A model generated the notes under the pieces. The model was not told where the DNA came from. It searched no databases and saw only the letters and a program-made list of their open reading frames with translations. The translations under genes and the position numbers were made by a program. Shown here piece after piece: positions 44,785 through 54,400 of a stretch of DNA of 64,000 nucleotides (positions within the stretch are counted from its first letter, which is position 1; each line of letters begins with the position of its first letter). The DNA comes from Arcanobacterium sp. (GTDB taxonomy: Bacteria > Actinomycetota > Actinomycetes > Actinomycetales > Actinomycetaceae), in the NCBI GenBank assembly GCA_022778805.1, contig JALFSN010000008.1, positions 1 to 64,000 on the forward strand, given 5' to 3'.

Positions 44785-47700
44785 TTGTTGGTCGCTTTAT
44801 CAACCGTCTTAACGCTAGGTCTAACGATCACTTTTGGTTTTCCTTGTGCTGCGCGCGCCGCTGCTCGTTCGTTGTTTTTAGAAACTGTAGCGGAAAAGCC
44901 GGCTGGCATTGCTTTGGCAAACGCGGCATCACACAGCGGCTATGACGTGGACTCTTTTCCGATTATGAATCACGACAGCCCTGCTGCCACCGAGTTTCCG
45001 CTTCAGGTACCAGATGCTGACGATAACCTCTCCGCGTGGCAGGAGTACTTTACTAAAGCAGCTGAACCGACAAGCATAAGCGGTTTGAGTGATATAATTC
45101 CGGATTCATTTTCTCATCTATCCGACACAAGTTATAGCTTTTCCAGCGAGGAAACAGATTTTGAGGGGATGAGAGACGAATATGTGGAGGGAAAGTTAAA
45201 AGCGTTAATCCCAGATGTCAATCAGCTCTCCACCAAGCAGCACTCGGCGTTGAATGATTTTGCTTCAGCAATACTATTAGTCTCCATGTCCGATATGTCT
45301 AACGATTTTATCCAGCGATCTTCGTATCTTGCTCCGATAGCGTTTAGCTTGTGGACAATGCTCCTCAAAACCGACCAGGCATGTTTAGCGAATCAAAATC
45401 TCTATTTTATCTCTAAGAAAGCCGAAATAAATCTGCCACAGTTTTATGGCAGCGCTAAGCAGTATCGGCAAGCGGCAGAAACAAGCTGTGCCGATACTCG
45501 CACTATCGATTATTTCGATACTTTCAACCGCTATTTGGATTCGATTGGCGGTCTTAACCGCGGCGATAGCGAGGTTTCACCAACCGACATCCCTGAAACT
45601 TTGCTGACATCATGGAATGATTTTTTGCGGAAATATCCTGGCTCTCCCTCCGGTTTAACGGCACTTGCCGATGCACAGCTGGCGCTCGCTGGTTTTGAAA
45701 ACGGTTTTTCAGCAACGAACTTGTATAGGGATGCTATCGGAAACGCAAACATGGCCTATCAAAAATCCGGAATACCAGAAGCGGCACTGGTGGTCATGAA
45801 TGCACAAGCAAAACTGGGAGAGGCTGAAGCCTTAAAAAATTCACTAGTTGATTTTACGAAAGAAGTACCTGAACGGCGTGATTACTCTTCCAGCGTTGCC
45901 GAGTTGTACCTCTACGCTGGGGAACCGCTGACTGCTAAAGAATGGTATGAAAAAGCTGACGAACAACCTTTTTCAATGCAAGCGCGCACATCAGTACATA
46001 TTTGCCTCCGGACACTCTCTTTTCCCGACCAGAATTTCTTTAACACCCCACAAGTCGGTGCTGGTTTTTGGGGAAACGTATCAACCCCTCACTACACAAA
46101 CGCTGGCGGCTGCGGCGCAGCGGGAGTAGAATTCGCTTCACTCTTTCAGCAATACGTTGAAGACGAATGGTCTATACCCGCAGGATATGACCTGAATAAA
46201 GGAATTTTTAAAGCGCTGCTACTAGCAGGCGAAGATCTTGATACTGCGGTCAGTTCCTATATCTCAGCAAGCCCGAAAACTGAAAAAGGCCAGCTGCAGG
46301 CAAAAAACCAGATGAAGCTATTTCACTCTTCTGGTTCGGTTTCGGGAACACTGACAGTTTCTAACCTACTACGCAAATATCAACAATTTGACGCGGCAGA
46401 TAAATACCTCAAATATGCAATTGACAATCCTGACGACGTATCAGATCCACGATATCCGGAGCTAGATCAGGCACGCGCCGAGGTCGCCTTTTTAACTAAG
46501 AACTATGATGATGCGGTGAAACTACTCGACCTGGCGCTCGCCAATACTGGCTATATGATCCACAACGAAGTGAAGGGGTGTGAACTTTACGGACAGAAAG
46601 TGTTGGCTGCGGCGGCTGGGAATGCGAAAACCGAGGATTTAGTGAAGTTTCATCAAGAAACCAAACAGTGGCATCGGGGCACTCCAAGCGGATGCTGGTT
46701 CGCAGTAGCCCATAGCGCTTTTGCAGTAGCAAACTCCTATATGGAGGCTGGCGATTATGAAAACGCGGAAAAGTATTTTCAGGAAGCATCAGAAAATCTC
46801 CAAACTGATATGCAGGTATCTAAAAATGAACCTACAGACGTATATAAAAAGTTCGCTCACGCAAATACCGTAAAAGCTTTTAACGGAGCGATAGTCAATA
46901 ACTGGGCAATCATCGCACAAAAGTCTGGCAAAAACGTGGATGAGGCAATAGAGATGGCGCAGGCTGCTTTCTCTGCCGACACCGCTTCCCCGATCTACAC
47001 CGAAACACTTGCCTGGATTTTGCAGGAGAACGGGAAAACAGCCGAGGCGCTGAAAGTCTATGAACAGGCATTTAGTAAAGATTCCACCATGTTTTCTTCA
47101 CTAAATAATGCTGCAGTACTCCATTTTCACAACGGGGACACCACTCGGGCGGTACAACTACTGCGACAGGCGGTAACGGTTCGACCCGATTACGCAATTG
47201 GCTGGGCAAATTTGTCTGATATTCTCGGCACTTCCTGGTCACCATTAAAAATGTTGCAATCCCAAGGTGCCTGGGCACGTGCCGTCGATTCGGATATAAA
47301 AATGCGCGGGAAAACTATCGGGCTGCAGATTGACAGAGAGGTTTATCAAACTGGGCTGGATGTTTCTAAAGTTGTTTCACCGGAATGGAAGTTTACCTCT
47401 CAAGTGACTAGCAACAGCAAAAAAACTGGCTGGTCAACGATAGTCCTCTCGCTTATTGCCACCTTAGGCGCGGCGGTGCGAGACAATCGCCTCAGTGCGT
47501 TTATCACCAATAGTGCGAAACGCGGAATCGGCAGAAAAATCAGCCTCCTGTTTACACGGCTGTTTATGGTGAACTCGCTATCGAAAGTTGGCACGACACT
47601 GCATAAGTTCCGACTTCAAGTCAGTCCTGGCCTATTCGGTTCTGGCCTATGGAACAAAACCATTTTCGCGATTGCATTGGCTACTGCATTGGTTGTGCAT

Positions 47701-48255
47701 TACAGTGGCGGAGGCGGAACCCAAAAAGCACTGCTACTACTTGTCGTAATACTTTTAACCATGTTTATTGCCTGCATCCCAATGCTGGTACGTAAAATTG
47801 CCGCCTTAGCAGGTGAAACGCCGGCATTGGGATCGACAGGCGAGACGCCGTCACCAGAATCACTAAGCGCTGCACCACCGATCGAGACTAAGCGCACTAA
47901 GTTCGGACATTTCAGCTACTGGCCACTTATGGCAGTATCGGCGCTGGCGGCTCCGTTCGGCACGGTGATGGCTCCGCTGCCAGCATTAAAGGATGATGAG
48001 AATCGACATCGAGCAATCCGGATGATGGGTTTAGCATCGCTGTATATCCTGATGATTGTGCTGTTTGTCATGTCTCTCGCTACCAACGTGCCGATCACTA
48101 GGACACTGGCAGTGGCGGTGCTACTCATGGCTTCCACCATGATTTTACCATTCAAACCGATAGACGGGGCATTCATAAAATCGCGACTGCTGATTGAAAT
48201 TCTTTCTACCGGCGGCCTGGCTCTCGGGGTGGCGCTTGCTATGAACTGGCTCTAG
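44785..48255 (+). CDS. large TPR-containing membrane protein of unknown function
   Basis: 1156 residues if begun at TTG 44785; no ribosome site precedes it, and ATG 44719 is cut off by a TGA. A signal-like helix occupies residues 1-26 (LVALSTVLTLGLTITFGFP). A very long helical-repeat region follows, with clear TPR units around residues 732-815 (pattern A-xx-LGxx-xxAxxxYEQAF) and others weaker. A membrane helix pair lies at about 950-1005 and several more at 1043-1156. The long helical part should be outside and the tail in the membrane. No enzyme motif is seen. It may be a scaffold or a component of a surface assembly. Confidence 0.7.
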   Translation: MLVALSTVLTLGLTITFGFPCAARAAARSLFLETVAEKPAGIALANAASHSGYDVDSFPIMNHDSPAATEFPLQVPDADDNLSAWQEYFTKAAEPTSISGLSDIIPDSFSHLSDTSYSFSSEETDFEGMRDEYVEGKLKALIPDVNQLSTKQHSALNDFASAILLVSMSDMSNDFIQRSSYLAPIAFSLWTMLLKTDQACLANQNLYFISKKAEINLPQFYGSAKQYRQAAETSCADTRTIDYFDTFNRYLDSIGGLNRGDSEVSPTDIPETLLTSWNDFLRKYPGSPSGLTALADAQLALAGFENGFSATNLYRDAIGNANMAYQKSGIPEAALVVMNAQAKLGEAEALKNSLVDFTKEVPERRDYSSSVAELYLYAGEPLTAKEWYEKADEQPFSMQARTSVHICLRTLSFPDQNFFNTPQVGAGFWGNVSTPHYTNAGGCGAAGVEFASLFQQYVEDEWSIPAGYDLNKGIFKALLLAGEDLDTAVSSYISASPKTEKGQLQAKNQMKLFHSSGSVSGTLTVSNLLRKYQQFDAADKYLKYAIDNPDDVSDPRYPELDQARAEVAFLTKNYDDAVKLLDLALANTGYMIHNEVKGCELYGQKVLAAAAGNAKTEDLVKFHQETKQWHRGTPSGCWFAVAHSAFAVANSYMEAGDYENAEKYFQEASENLQTDMQVSKNEPTDVYKKFAHANTVKAFNGAIVNNWAIIAQKSGKNVDEAIEMAQAAFSADTASPIYTETLAWILQENGKTAEALKVYEQAFSKDSTMFSSLNNAAVLHFHNGDTTRAVQLLRQAVTVRPDYAIGWANLSDILGTSWSPLKMLQSQGAWARAVDSDIKMRGKTIGLQIDREVYQTGLDVSKVVSPEWKFTSQVTSNSKKTGWSTIVLSLIATLGAAVRDNRLSAFITNSAKRGIGRKISLLFTRLFMVNSLSKVGTTLHKFRLQVSPGLFGSGLWNKTIFAIALATALVVHYSGGGGTQKALLLLVVILLTMFIACIPMLVRKIAALAGETPALGSTGETPSPESLSAAPPIETKRTKFGHFSYWPLMAVSALAAPFGTVMAPLPALKDDENRHRAIRMMGLASLYILMIVLFVMSLATNVPITRTLAVAVLLMASTMILPFKPIDGAFIKSRLLIEILSTGGLALGVALAMNWL

Positions 48256-48567
48256 CCTGAACTGGCTGTAGCCTTTTCGTTGAAGCCGCCATGAATGGAG
48301 ATGCCTGATGGGTCTGCAATCCGCTCAATTGCAGCCACTTCCAAGAATATCTGCGCAAACCCCCGTCACACACAAACCTTCTCCGTCCCACTGACGAGGC
48401 GTCCACAAGCTCATGTTGTCACACACAGCGATCGAATGTGTCATGTTTGTAACCGTGTAGGCGGCCATCAAATCTCTACAAGTTGAGACACTGGACAGCG
48501 GGCTCGGCTCTCCGCGCGCAAAATGTTTGTTTCAAACAAGGTATCGACCTGTACTGTACGTCACCTA
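48256..48567. other. gap between the TPR gene and the secreted protein gene
   Basis: Contains the short palindrome TTGTTT-C-AAACAA near 48527-48540 and the duplicated word ACTGGCT(C/G)TAGCC at the end of the TPR gene. The longer reading frames here have no ribosome site. Confidence 0.45.
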
Positions 48568-48605
48568 TTGACGCTATGACACAGGAGACACTATGTTTAA
48601 TTATG
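48568..48605 (+). promoter_or_regulatory. promoter with leaderless start
   Basis: TTGACG at 48568-48573, an 18-base spacer, TATGTT at 48592-48597, then five bases to ATG 48603. Confidence 0.5.
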
Positions 48606-49211
48606 CGATTTTACTGTGATTTAGGAGATACCGATACTCTTACCCAAGAAAGTGCACTTCGGCGTGCCGTTGCCCTTCTTTTTATCCTGTCTTCAACGGG
48701 AGTACCCGCCTGCGCAGCAACGAATGAGAATCCCATAGACCTGAGCATCACTACAGGTGAGGACTCGCATGTTGGAACTCTCGATGGCAGTGCGGTGCAG
48801 TCTCATACCATAATCGACAGTAGCGTTCTTGGTACCGATAGAACAGGTACTTTTGCATTGCGGGCAAACACATTCATTGGAAAGGTTACAGCTCACTGGC
48901 CGCACAAGTCTGGTAGCCAAGCATCTGCACATGTGACATGGGAGTTGAAATGGGGTTCAGCCCCACTGCTGAGAACGGCATCGGAGCTGTGGAGCTATAG
49001 CAATGGGAGTTGGGTCAAATGTATATCAGCGACTGCGACGATATGGCCCTCAAATACGCAAGGAGCCTCTAGGCGTGGCAGAGCCGCTGTGGCACGCGTG
49101 AATTGCAAAGGCTCAAAGAGTACACAATGGTTTATTGTTGGAAAGCTCTACGCTCCAGGGACAACTAAACATTACGGCACACACCGTTCCGCAACCCGAA
49201 CGTTGAATTGA
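48603..49211 (+). CDS. secreted protein of unknown function
   Basis: 202 residues from ATG 48603, chosen because a promoter -10 lies just before it. A signal peptide (LRRAVALLFILSSTG) leads to a likely cleavage after ACAA near residue 39. The mature part is Ser/Thr-rich with alternating polar and hydrophobic residues, which suggests beta strands, and contains two cysteines (CISAT and VNCKG) that might bond. It has many Trp/Gly (HVTWELKWG, ELWSYSNGSW). No family recognised. The next gene begins 10 bases later, so the two are probably coexpressed. Confidence 0.65.
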   Translation: MRFYCDLGDTDTLTQESALRRAVALLFILSSTGVPACAATNENPIDLSITTGEDSHVGTLDGSAVQSHTIIDSSVLGTDRTGTFALRANTFIGKVTAHWPHKSGSQASAHVTWELKWGSAPLLRTASELWSYSNGSWVKCISATATIWPSNTQGASRRGRAAVARVNCKGSKSTQWFIVGKLYAPGTTKHYGTHRSATRTLN

Positions 49212-49221
49212 GGATGATTCT

Positions 49222-49899
49222 ATGACGGATATTCCAATAGCAATAGACCTTAGTGGCACGTTTGTAAAGGCTCAGCAGTCCGATCTTTGGGACTTACGGG
49301 AGATTCTCCGAGGGCTTTCTGCCGACCTTGGGTACGATCCACAGTTAGATCCAAGTAACGAGTTTTCGTGGGCTTTCCATGACGCTACTTACGATCACAC
49401 ACACAGAGATTCCCCAGAAACCACTGTCACAGTGTCGGCAACTATCGCACATAAGCATCCTCGCGCCCTTGTCCCGCTCGTGTACTGGGCATGCCAGTCA
49501 CTGGTTTTTCTTGGGGAATTTCATCTCCACAGCATATCCCTACGTTTTCCGGAGAAGGTTGGAAAGGTACAACCGAGGCCAGCCTCACGGCATCTACCAT
49601 CGCCTCCTACCTCTAGGCGGTCTCCGTTTGCCCTTGAAGTCAATCTACCAACGGTGTATGACGACCAATTACTCAGCGAGCGTATCAACCGAATCTCACA
49701 AATGCCGTTTCCAGCATTCAGTATCGATTCTGCATCACCCCTACAGCGTTCAGCCACGATGTCCAATGACTCAATAGAAAACTGGTGGCAACTGGGCGGA
49801 TATATGAATTCGTGGAACTACCTCGAAATCGGTTACCTTTTATACACTATTCAGGCGATGATGCCTGGCGTCATGGAAATTCGTCTTATCCATAAATGA
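49222..49899 (+). CDS. cytoplasmic protein of unknown function, partner of the secreted protein
   Basis: 225 residues, no signal peptide or membrane helix. GAGG lies eight bases before the ATG. It begins MTDIPIAIDLSGTF and contains a Pro/Arg-rich central segment (PRPASRHLPSPPTSRR). Ends in a hydrophobic NYLEIGYLLYTIQAMMPG helix. I do not recognise it. It follows the secreted-protein gene by 10 bases, an operon-like pairing that could be an effector with a cytoplasmic partner or immunity factor; that is a guess. Confidence 0.6.
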   Translation: MTDIPIAIDLSGTFVKAQQSDLWDLREILRGLSADLGYDPQLDPSNEFSWAFHDATYDHTHRDSPETTVTVSATIAHKHPRALVPLVYWACQSLVFLGEFHLHSISLRFPEKVGKVQPRPASRHLPSPPTSRRSPFALEVNLPTVYDDQLLSERINRISQMPFPAFSIDSASPLQRSATMSNDSIENWWQLGGYMNSWNYLEIGYLLYTIQAMMPGVMEIRLIHK

Positions 49900-50003
49900 A
49901 TATATGGAGCTAGTGACGCAGTGAGCGCTATCAGTGAAACAGAGCATAGAAGCCCCCCAACGGGCTGCTGTGGGTTTGGTTGGCAGTTTTCCTTCTGTGT
50001 TGA

Positions 50004-50190
50004 GGCCGCGAGATTCACGGCTGGTTTGATTATTGCTTCGTATTCAATTGGGGTCAATTTTCCTAGTGCTCATTGACGGCGTTTACGGTGATAGGTACGT
50101 TCGATCCCAGTAAGTGATCGCAGCAGGAAGCTCGCGGCGACTAGCCCAAGATCTACAGTCAAGAACGTTCTTTTGCAACAGAGCAAAGAA
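50004..50190 (-). pseudogene. IS3-family transposase C-terminal remnant
   Basis: The minus strand encodes FFALLQKNVLDCRSWASR and then AAITYWDRTY, followed after a frameshift by DPN-YEAIIKPAVNLAA. These match the last 60 residues of IS3-family OrfB (LLQ-NVL-R-SW, then the TY motif and L-PIEYE). It is broken by at least one frameshift and lacks the catalytic domain. Confidence 0.75.
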
Positions 50191-50322
50191 TTGCTGTATT
50201 ACCTCCCAACCGCCGAAAAATAGTGTCCTAAATAAACGCACCGCAGTATTTCGAGAGTAACCACCCAAATGTTAGAAAAGAGGTATCTGTCATGGATCTA
50301 GCTAATAGATTTGTGCTGTCAC

Positions 50323-50672
50323 CTAAGGGAAGTTCTGGCACATTATGGGTTCATTTAGTATGGGAAGGGAAAAATTCTGATTATCCTGCCACACTTCCTG
50401 ATGTCTCCAACCGTAATTTGGTAGCAAGAGACTCGGTACCAGTTTCGAGGTTTAGGTTCCACATGAAAAGCATCAGCAATGCCCCACTGCCTTTCCGCTG
50501 TGCCTTATCCAATGTCAGGGAGAGGAAGATTACTCTTGGGAATTTCCAGCAAACTTTCAAGCGTATTTCCTACACCGCCGTCATTTCCAACGCACTGGTT
50601 CTTGACCCAACCTAGATCGGCGATGTGTTGAAGCCGCTGTTTCAACCCTTGAAGTTCGTCTTCTCTGGTCAT
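50323..50672 (-). pseudogene. decayed MvaI/BcnI-type restriction endonuclease
   Basis: ATG 50672 (with AGGAT upstream) opens MTREDELQGLKQRLQHIADLG, then WVKNQCVGNDGGVGNTLESLL and NLPLPDIG, which is the N-terminal pattern of the MvaI/BcnI endonuclease family. A TAA interrupts this frame. The continuation is found in the other two frames: an AQRKGSGALL block in one, HVEPKPRN in another and LLLPNYGWRHQE in the third, ending at 50323. At least two frameshifts separate them, so it is not functional. No matching methyltransferase is visible. Confidence 0.72.
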
Positions 50673-50735
50673 TGGAATCCTATCGTCCACACATGCATAA
50701 ACGAAAAGTGTACATGTAGCTGATGAGGACTCTTT

Positions 50736-51122
50736 ATGCTAACGGAAAATCCACGCAAAAACGCACGGTTTTCCTACGTTTCTTCACCTCAAGACAGGCA
50801 GAGAAAGTGGAATATAGCTAGCCAAAGGCTCATCATGAGTGCTCAATGCTATGTGCAGACACATTCACTCGCTTTTACACTAAACAGTGGTGCTTGCGAC
50901 CCGTATCCGCTTTGTTTTTCTGTTTTTGCGGCAAATCCTTGGTCTGACTGCCAAATTGAGAGTGCTGCGCTTCTGGCAGAGGTCCGATCAGTCTTCACGG
51001 CCGATAGGGCGGTAGACCAGCACTTACAGAAGCGCATCTTTCCTTTTGCCCGTAATTTCAACACCCACAATCGTAAAAGATATTGCACTCCGAAACAGAC
51101 CCACTCGACCCCACAGAACTGA
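50736..51122 (+). CDS. hypothetical protein, weakly supported
   Basis: 128 residues from ATG 50736, with a GAGGA sequence about seven bases upstream. The composition is unusual (many Cys, Gln, Arg, Pro) and no family or signal is evident, so this may be a chance frame. It is kept because a strongly initiated mini-gene follows 20 bases downstream with a terminator. Confidence 0.25.
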   Translation: MLTENPRKNARFSYVSSPQDRQRKWNIASQRLIMSAQCYVQTHSLAFTLNSGACDPYPLCFSVFAANPWSDCQIESAALLAEVRSVFTADRAVDQHLQKRIFPFARNFNTHNRKRYCTPKQTHSTPQN

Positions 51123-51142
51123 TGATTAGGGAGGAGGTTGAA

Positions 51143-51211
51143 ATGAGCACCAGCAAGATGACCACCCAGCAACAAAGCGCTTCTCAAATCAAGAGCAATT
51201 CTTTTGCTTAG
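51143..51211 (+). CDS. 22-residue mini-gene with strong ribosome site
   Basis: GGGAGGAGG lies just before an ATG encoding MSTSKMTTQQQSASQIKSNS and FA, then TAG. A 9-bp hairpin with T-run follows at 51223. The product is polar, Ser/Thr/Gln-rich and lacks a hydrophobic segment. Combination of strong initiation and own terminator is unlikely for chance. No function known; possible signalling peptide. Confidence 0.5.
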   Translation: MSTSKMTTQQQSASQIKSNSFA

Positions 51212-51222
51212 TCTTCTCCTCA

Positions 51223-51255
51223 CCCACCTCGGTTTAGTCACATCGAGGTGGGTTT
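51223..51255 (+). terminator. terminator of the 22-residue mini-gene
   Basis: CCCACCTCG and CGAGGTGGG form a 9-bp stem with a 12-base loop, followed by TTT. Confidence 0.7.
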
Positions 51256-51424
51256 GCTGCGCGTCATACATCTGCTTGACTTAATCGAGTGCTGCGGCAA
51301 GGACAAGCATCACCACACAGCACCGCCGCCAGGCGTGACCTCAACGGCCTATCGAATGACTTTTCCCTCTGAATCTCATATGCCTCGATCGAAAAGAGCA
51401 ATGAGATCCAGAAGTTACTAGTCA

Positions 51425-54400
51425 TCACTTATTTTCACGCCGACTGACCCTCAACGACGAAACTCTGACAGCACTGATTCCAACAGTAATGAGCAGTCCT
51501 AGTACCACCAAGAGATTCTTCGTGATTGTCATACCAGTCTTTGGCAGTGATTTGATATCAGCAGGAGAGTCTTTACTGTTTGACCGGACTGATTCGTCAG
51601 TCCCAGAAGTTGTCTTGCTTGGCTGGTCACCACCGGTCGTGATATCCGGCAGTCCTGGTTTAGGATTAGCAGGAGGCTCTTCACCGCCCGGCCGAACTGG
51701 CTCGTCCGCGCCAGGAGTAGGCTCACCTGGCTTATCTGGCTCATCCGTGCCCGGAGTTGGCTCACCCGGTTTATCCGGTTCGTCAGGCTGAACTGGTTTA
51801 ACCGGTTCTTTAATCGCAAAAGTAGCCCTATCGAACTGGTCATCATCAGTGGTGACATCCCCCGTGTTCGGCACGTCCTTATCGAAACCATCACGACTAT
51901 GCGTCGGATTAGTGATGACCACATCATTGACTAGCGCCGTGCCATACGGAGCATCATCTGCCACCTGCGCGGTCACCGTCGTCGTCACCTGCTCCCCAGG
52001 AGCAAGAGTACCCACGTTCCAGACTTTGCTGTCCGCCTCGCTAATCGCGCCTTGGCTCGGCTCGCTGAGCTTTACGCTATCGGCAGCGACACCCACTCCC
52101 GGGATATCGGTTACTACTACCTTATGGGCACTATCAGTGCCCGCGTTCAGCGCAGTCAGGGTGTAGGTGACGGTATCGCCGCGAGAGCTTGGCTCATTCG
52201 TTATCTCCTTATTCACCTGCAGGCGTGAATCCTCGGGAGTCACTTCGATAACGGCTTTATCCGCTTGGTCGGTGTCAGTCGTGACGTGTTTGACTCCATT
52301 CGGGTCATCGGCTCGTGGCGTGTTCTCGATGTACGTCACGTTATCGGGATCAAATCCTTCAAGATCAGAACGCGGGTGAGTCGGATTTTCGATAATCACT
52401 GCGTTAATGATCTCTTCACCAGCTGCCACCGTCGTCTCCACCGTGGCCACTGCCTTTGCCGTGACGGTTTCGCCAGGGTTCAGGGTGCCCACGTTCCAGA
52501 CTTTGCTATCAGTGTCACTAATCTGGCCTTTGCTCGGTTCGCTGAGCTTTACGCTATCGCTGGCAATTCCGACGCCAGGAACGTCGGTGACCACCACGTT
52601 TGTAGCTTTCTCCTTGCCGCCGTTATAAGCGGTAATCGTATAGTCAAGCTTACCGCCCGGTTTTACTGCGTTAGTGGTGAGTACTTTATTGACTTGCAGC
52701 TGCGACTTTTCGGCCACGGTGACCGTGTCCTCGCTCTTAATCATTTTCAGCTTCGAATCGGTGCCCCGCGCGTAAGCAATATTGTCGAGCTTGTCCCCCA
52801 CCTGATTGCCCTGTGCAGTAAAAGGAACAGTAAATTCCACGTAGCTACCGGCCGCAAGGTTCTTACCGATCAGCCGGATACCCGTCAGCTTACTGCCATC
52901 TGCCGGGAAGTCGGTAGACCAACTGGCAGTGCCATCAGTAACAGAGCCAAATGCGCCATTAGACTTATCGGCAGGATCACCCGCCAAGGTCGCTGGATCA
53001 GCTGTGGTGTAGTAAACGGTTGCTCCCTCAGGAACGTCCTCCACTGCACTATAAGTAAGCGTGCCGTGATATTTCGTCCCACGCCTATCACCATTGAACG
53101 GCAGAATGTCTATCACATCCCAAACGTTCTGTTTGGCTGAATAGCTGTTCAGTTTCACTTTCCAAGAGTTAGCTCCATCAGGAATATATTCCTTAGCTGC
53201 CACTTCTTTTTCTAGATAGGTAGAGCCAGCCGTCACCGGCGCAAGTGATGCGCTAGAGCTAGCCGTAGAAAACTGACCCTCGGGTCCAAAAATATCCCCG
53301 GTTCCTTTTACTTTAATCGTATTTCTGACCGTTGCAGAGGTCGCTAACACTGTGCGATAAGTAAAGGTATGAGAAACTTTCGTCTCGCCTTGGGGTACAG
53401 TCGGTTTATTAACTTCCCAGGTTAGCGTGCGAGTTGCCTCATTATAAGTGGCTCCTTGATAACTGCCTTCCACCAGTTTCAATCCCGCCGGAAGAACGTC
53501 CGTGAGCGTCATCTTGTCGGCGCTATTGCCCTCGGCTGCGTTAAAAGTACCTGTTACTGTCCATTCGATAGTGTCGCCCGTATTTAGCGTCCCCGAGCCA
53601 TCATCATCAAGATTCTTCGCTGACTTACTGGCAGTTACGGCCGCTGGCGCGACAAACATGGTGTCTAGACAGGTAGTGGTATGCGTAAATGGTTGCGGTG
53701 CAGTGACACCGGTAGTAGCTGGGTCAATTGTGCTCAACGCAGTTACCTGCCTGGCTTGTCGACTCGCAGATGTATGCCAGGTGCCATTTTCCATCCACTG
53801 GCCACTAGCCCAAATGCGCTGCTTATCCACACCAGCAGCGTTAATATAGTGCACGGTTTGCATCTGCAAAACTTCACTGGGAGCAAAATCAGGCAAGTGC
53901 GCACCTAGTAGATTATCTTTACTCCATACCAGCCGCACGCCGCGAATCTGAGCTAACTCATCACTGCTTAACGCAGAGAGTTCATCTGAAGTATAACGAG
54001 TCCAAGTACCCAGATCGTTGTCACATTTTGCACTGGACAGATCCAGGTTCGCGCCCGCAGGTAACGTCAGGAACTCATACGGGTACTCGGTGCCGTTATA
54101 TGACCTGTCATAACGGTTCAACCTGGGATAATAAGCAGGGTCGATAGTTTGACTGGAATCGAAGAGAGTGCAAAGCCCTGCAGTGTCTGGGCCAGACCCC
54201 TCCGCCAGGCCAGCCCATTTAATTGCCCTAGTCATAAACAAGACTTGCTTACCCACGCCTTGCTGCCCTTGAGCATTCCATTCATTATTACCGCCCACGC
54301 CGAAATCCTCGGACGTGGTACTCCAGTAGTAAGCAGAAAAATCACCAAGTGGCGATAGGGCGAACACCTGTGAATTGTTCTTATAGCTGCTGCCGGCTCC

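Noticed and set aside
47600-48255. Site-2 protease-like tail of the TPR protein
   Set aside because: PIDGAF is faintly like the DG motif of such proteases, but the zinc motif HExxH is absent, so no protease was called.
50292-50615. Plus-strand 107-residue frame
   Set aside because: It lies antisense to the recognisable MvaI/BcnI pseudogene and has no family match.
50849-51271. 140-residue minus-strand frame as a methyltransferase partner for the restriction gene
   Set aside because: None of the cytosine methyltransferase motifs can be seen.
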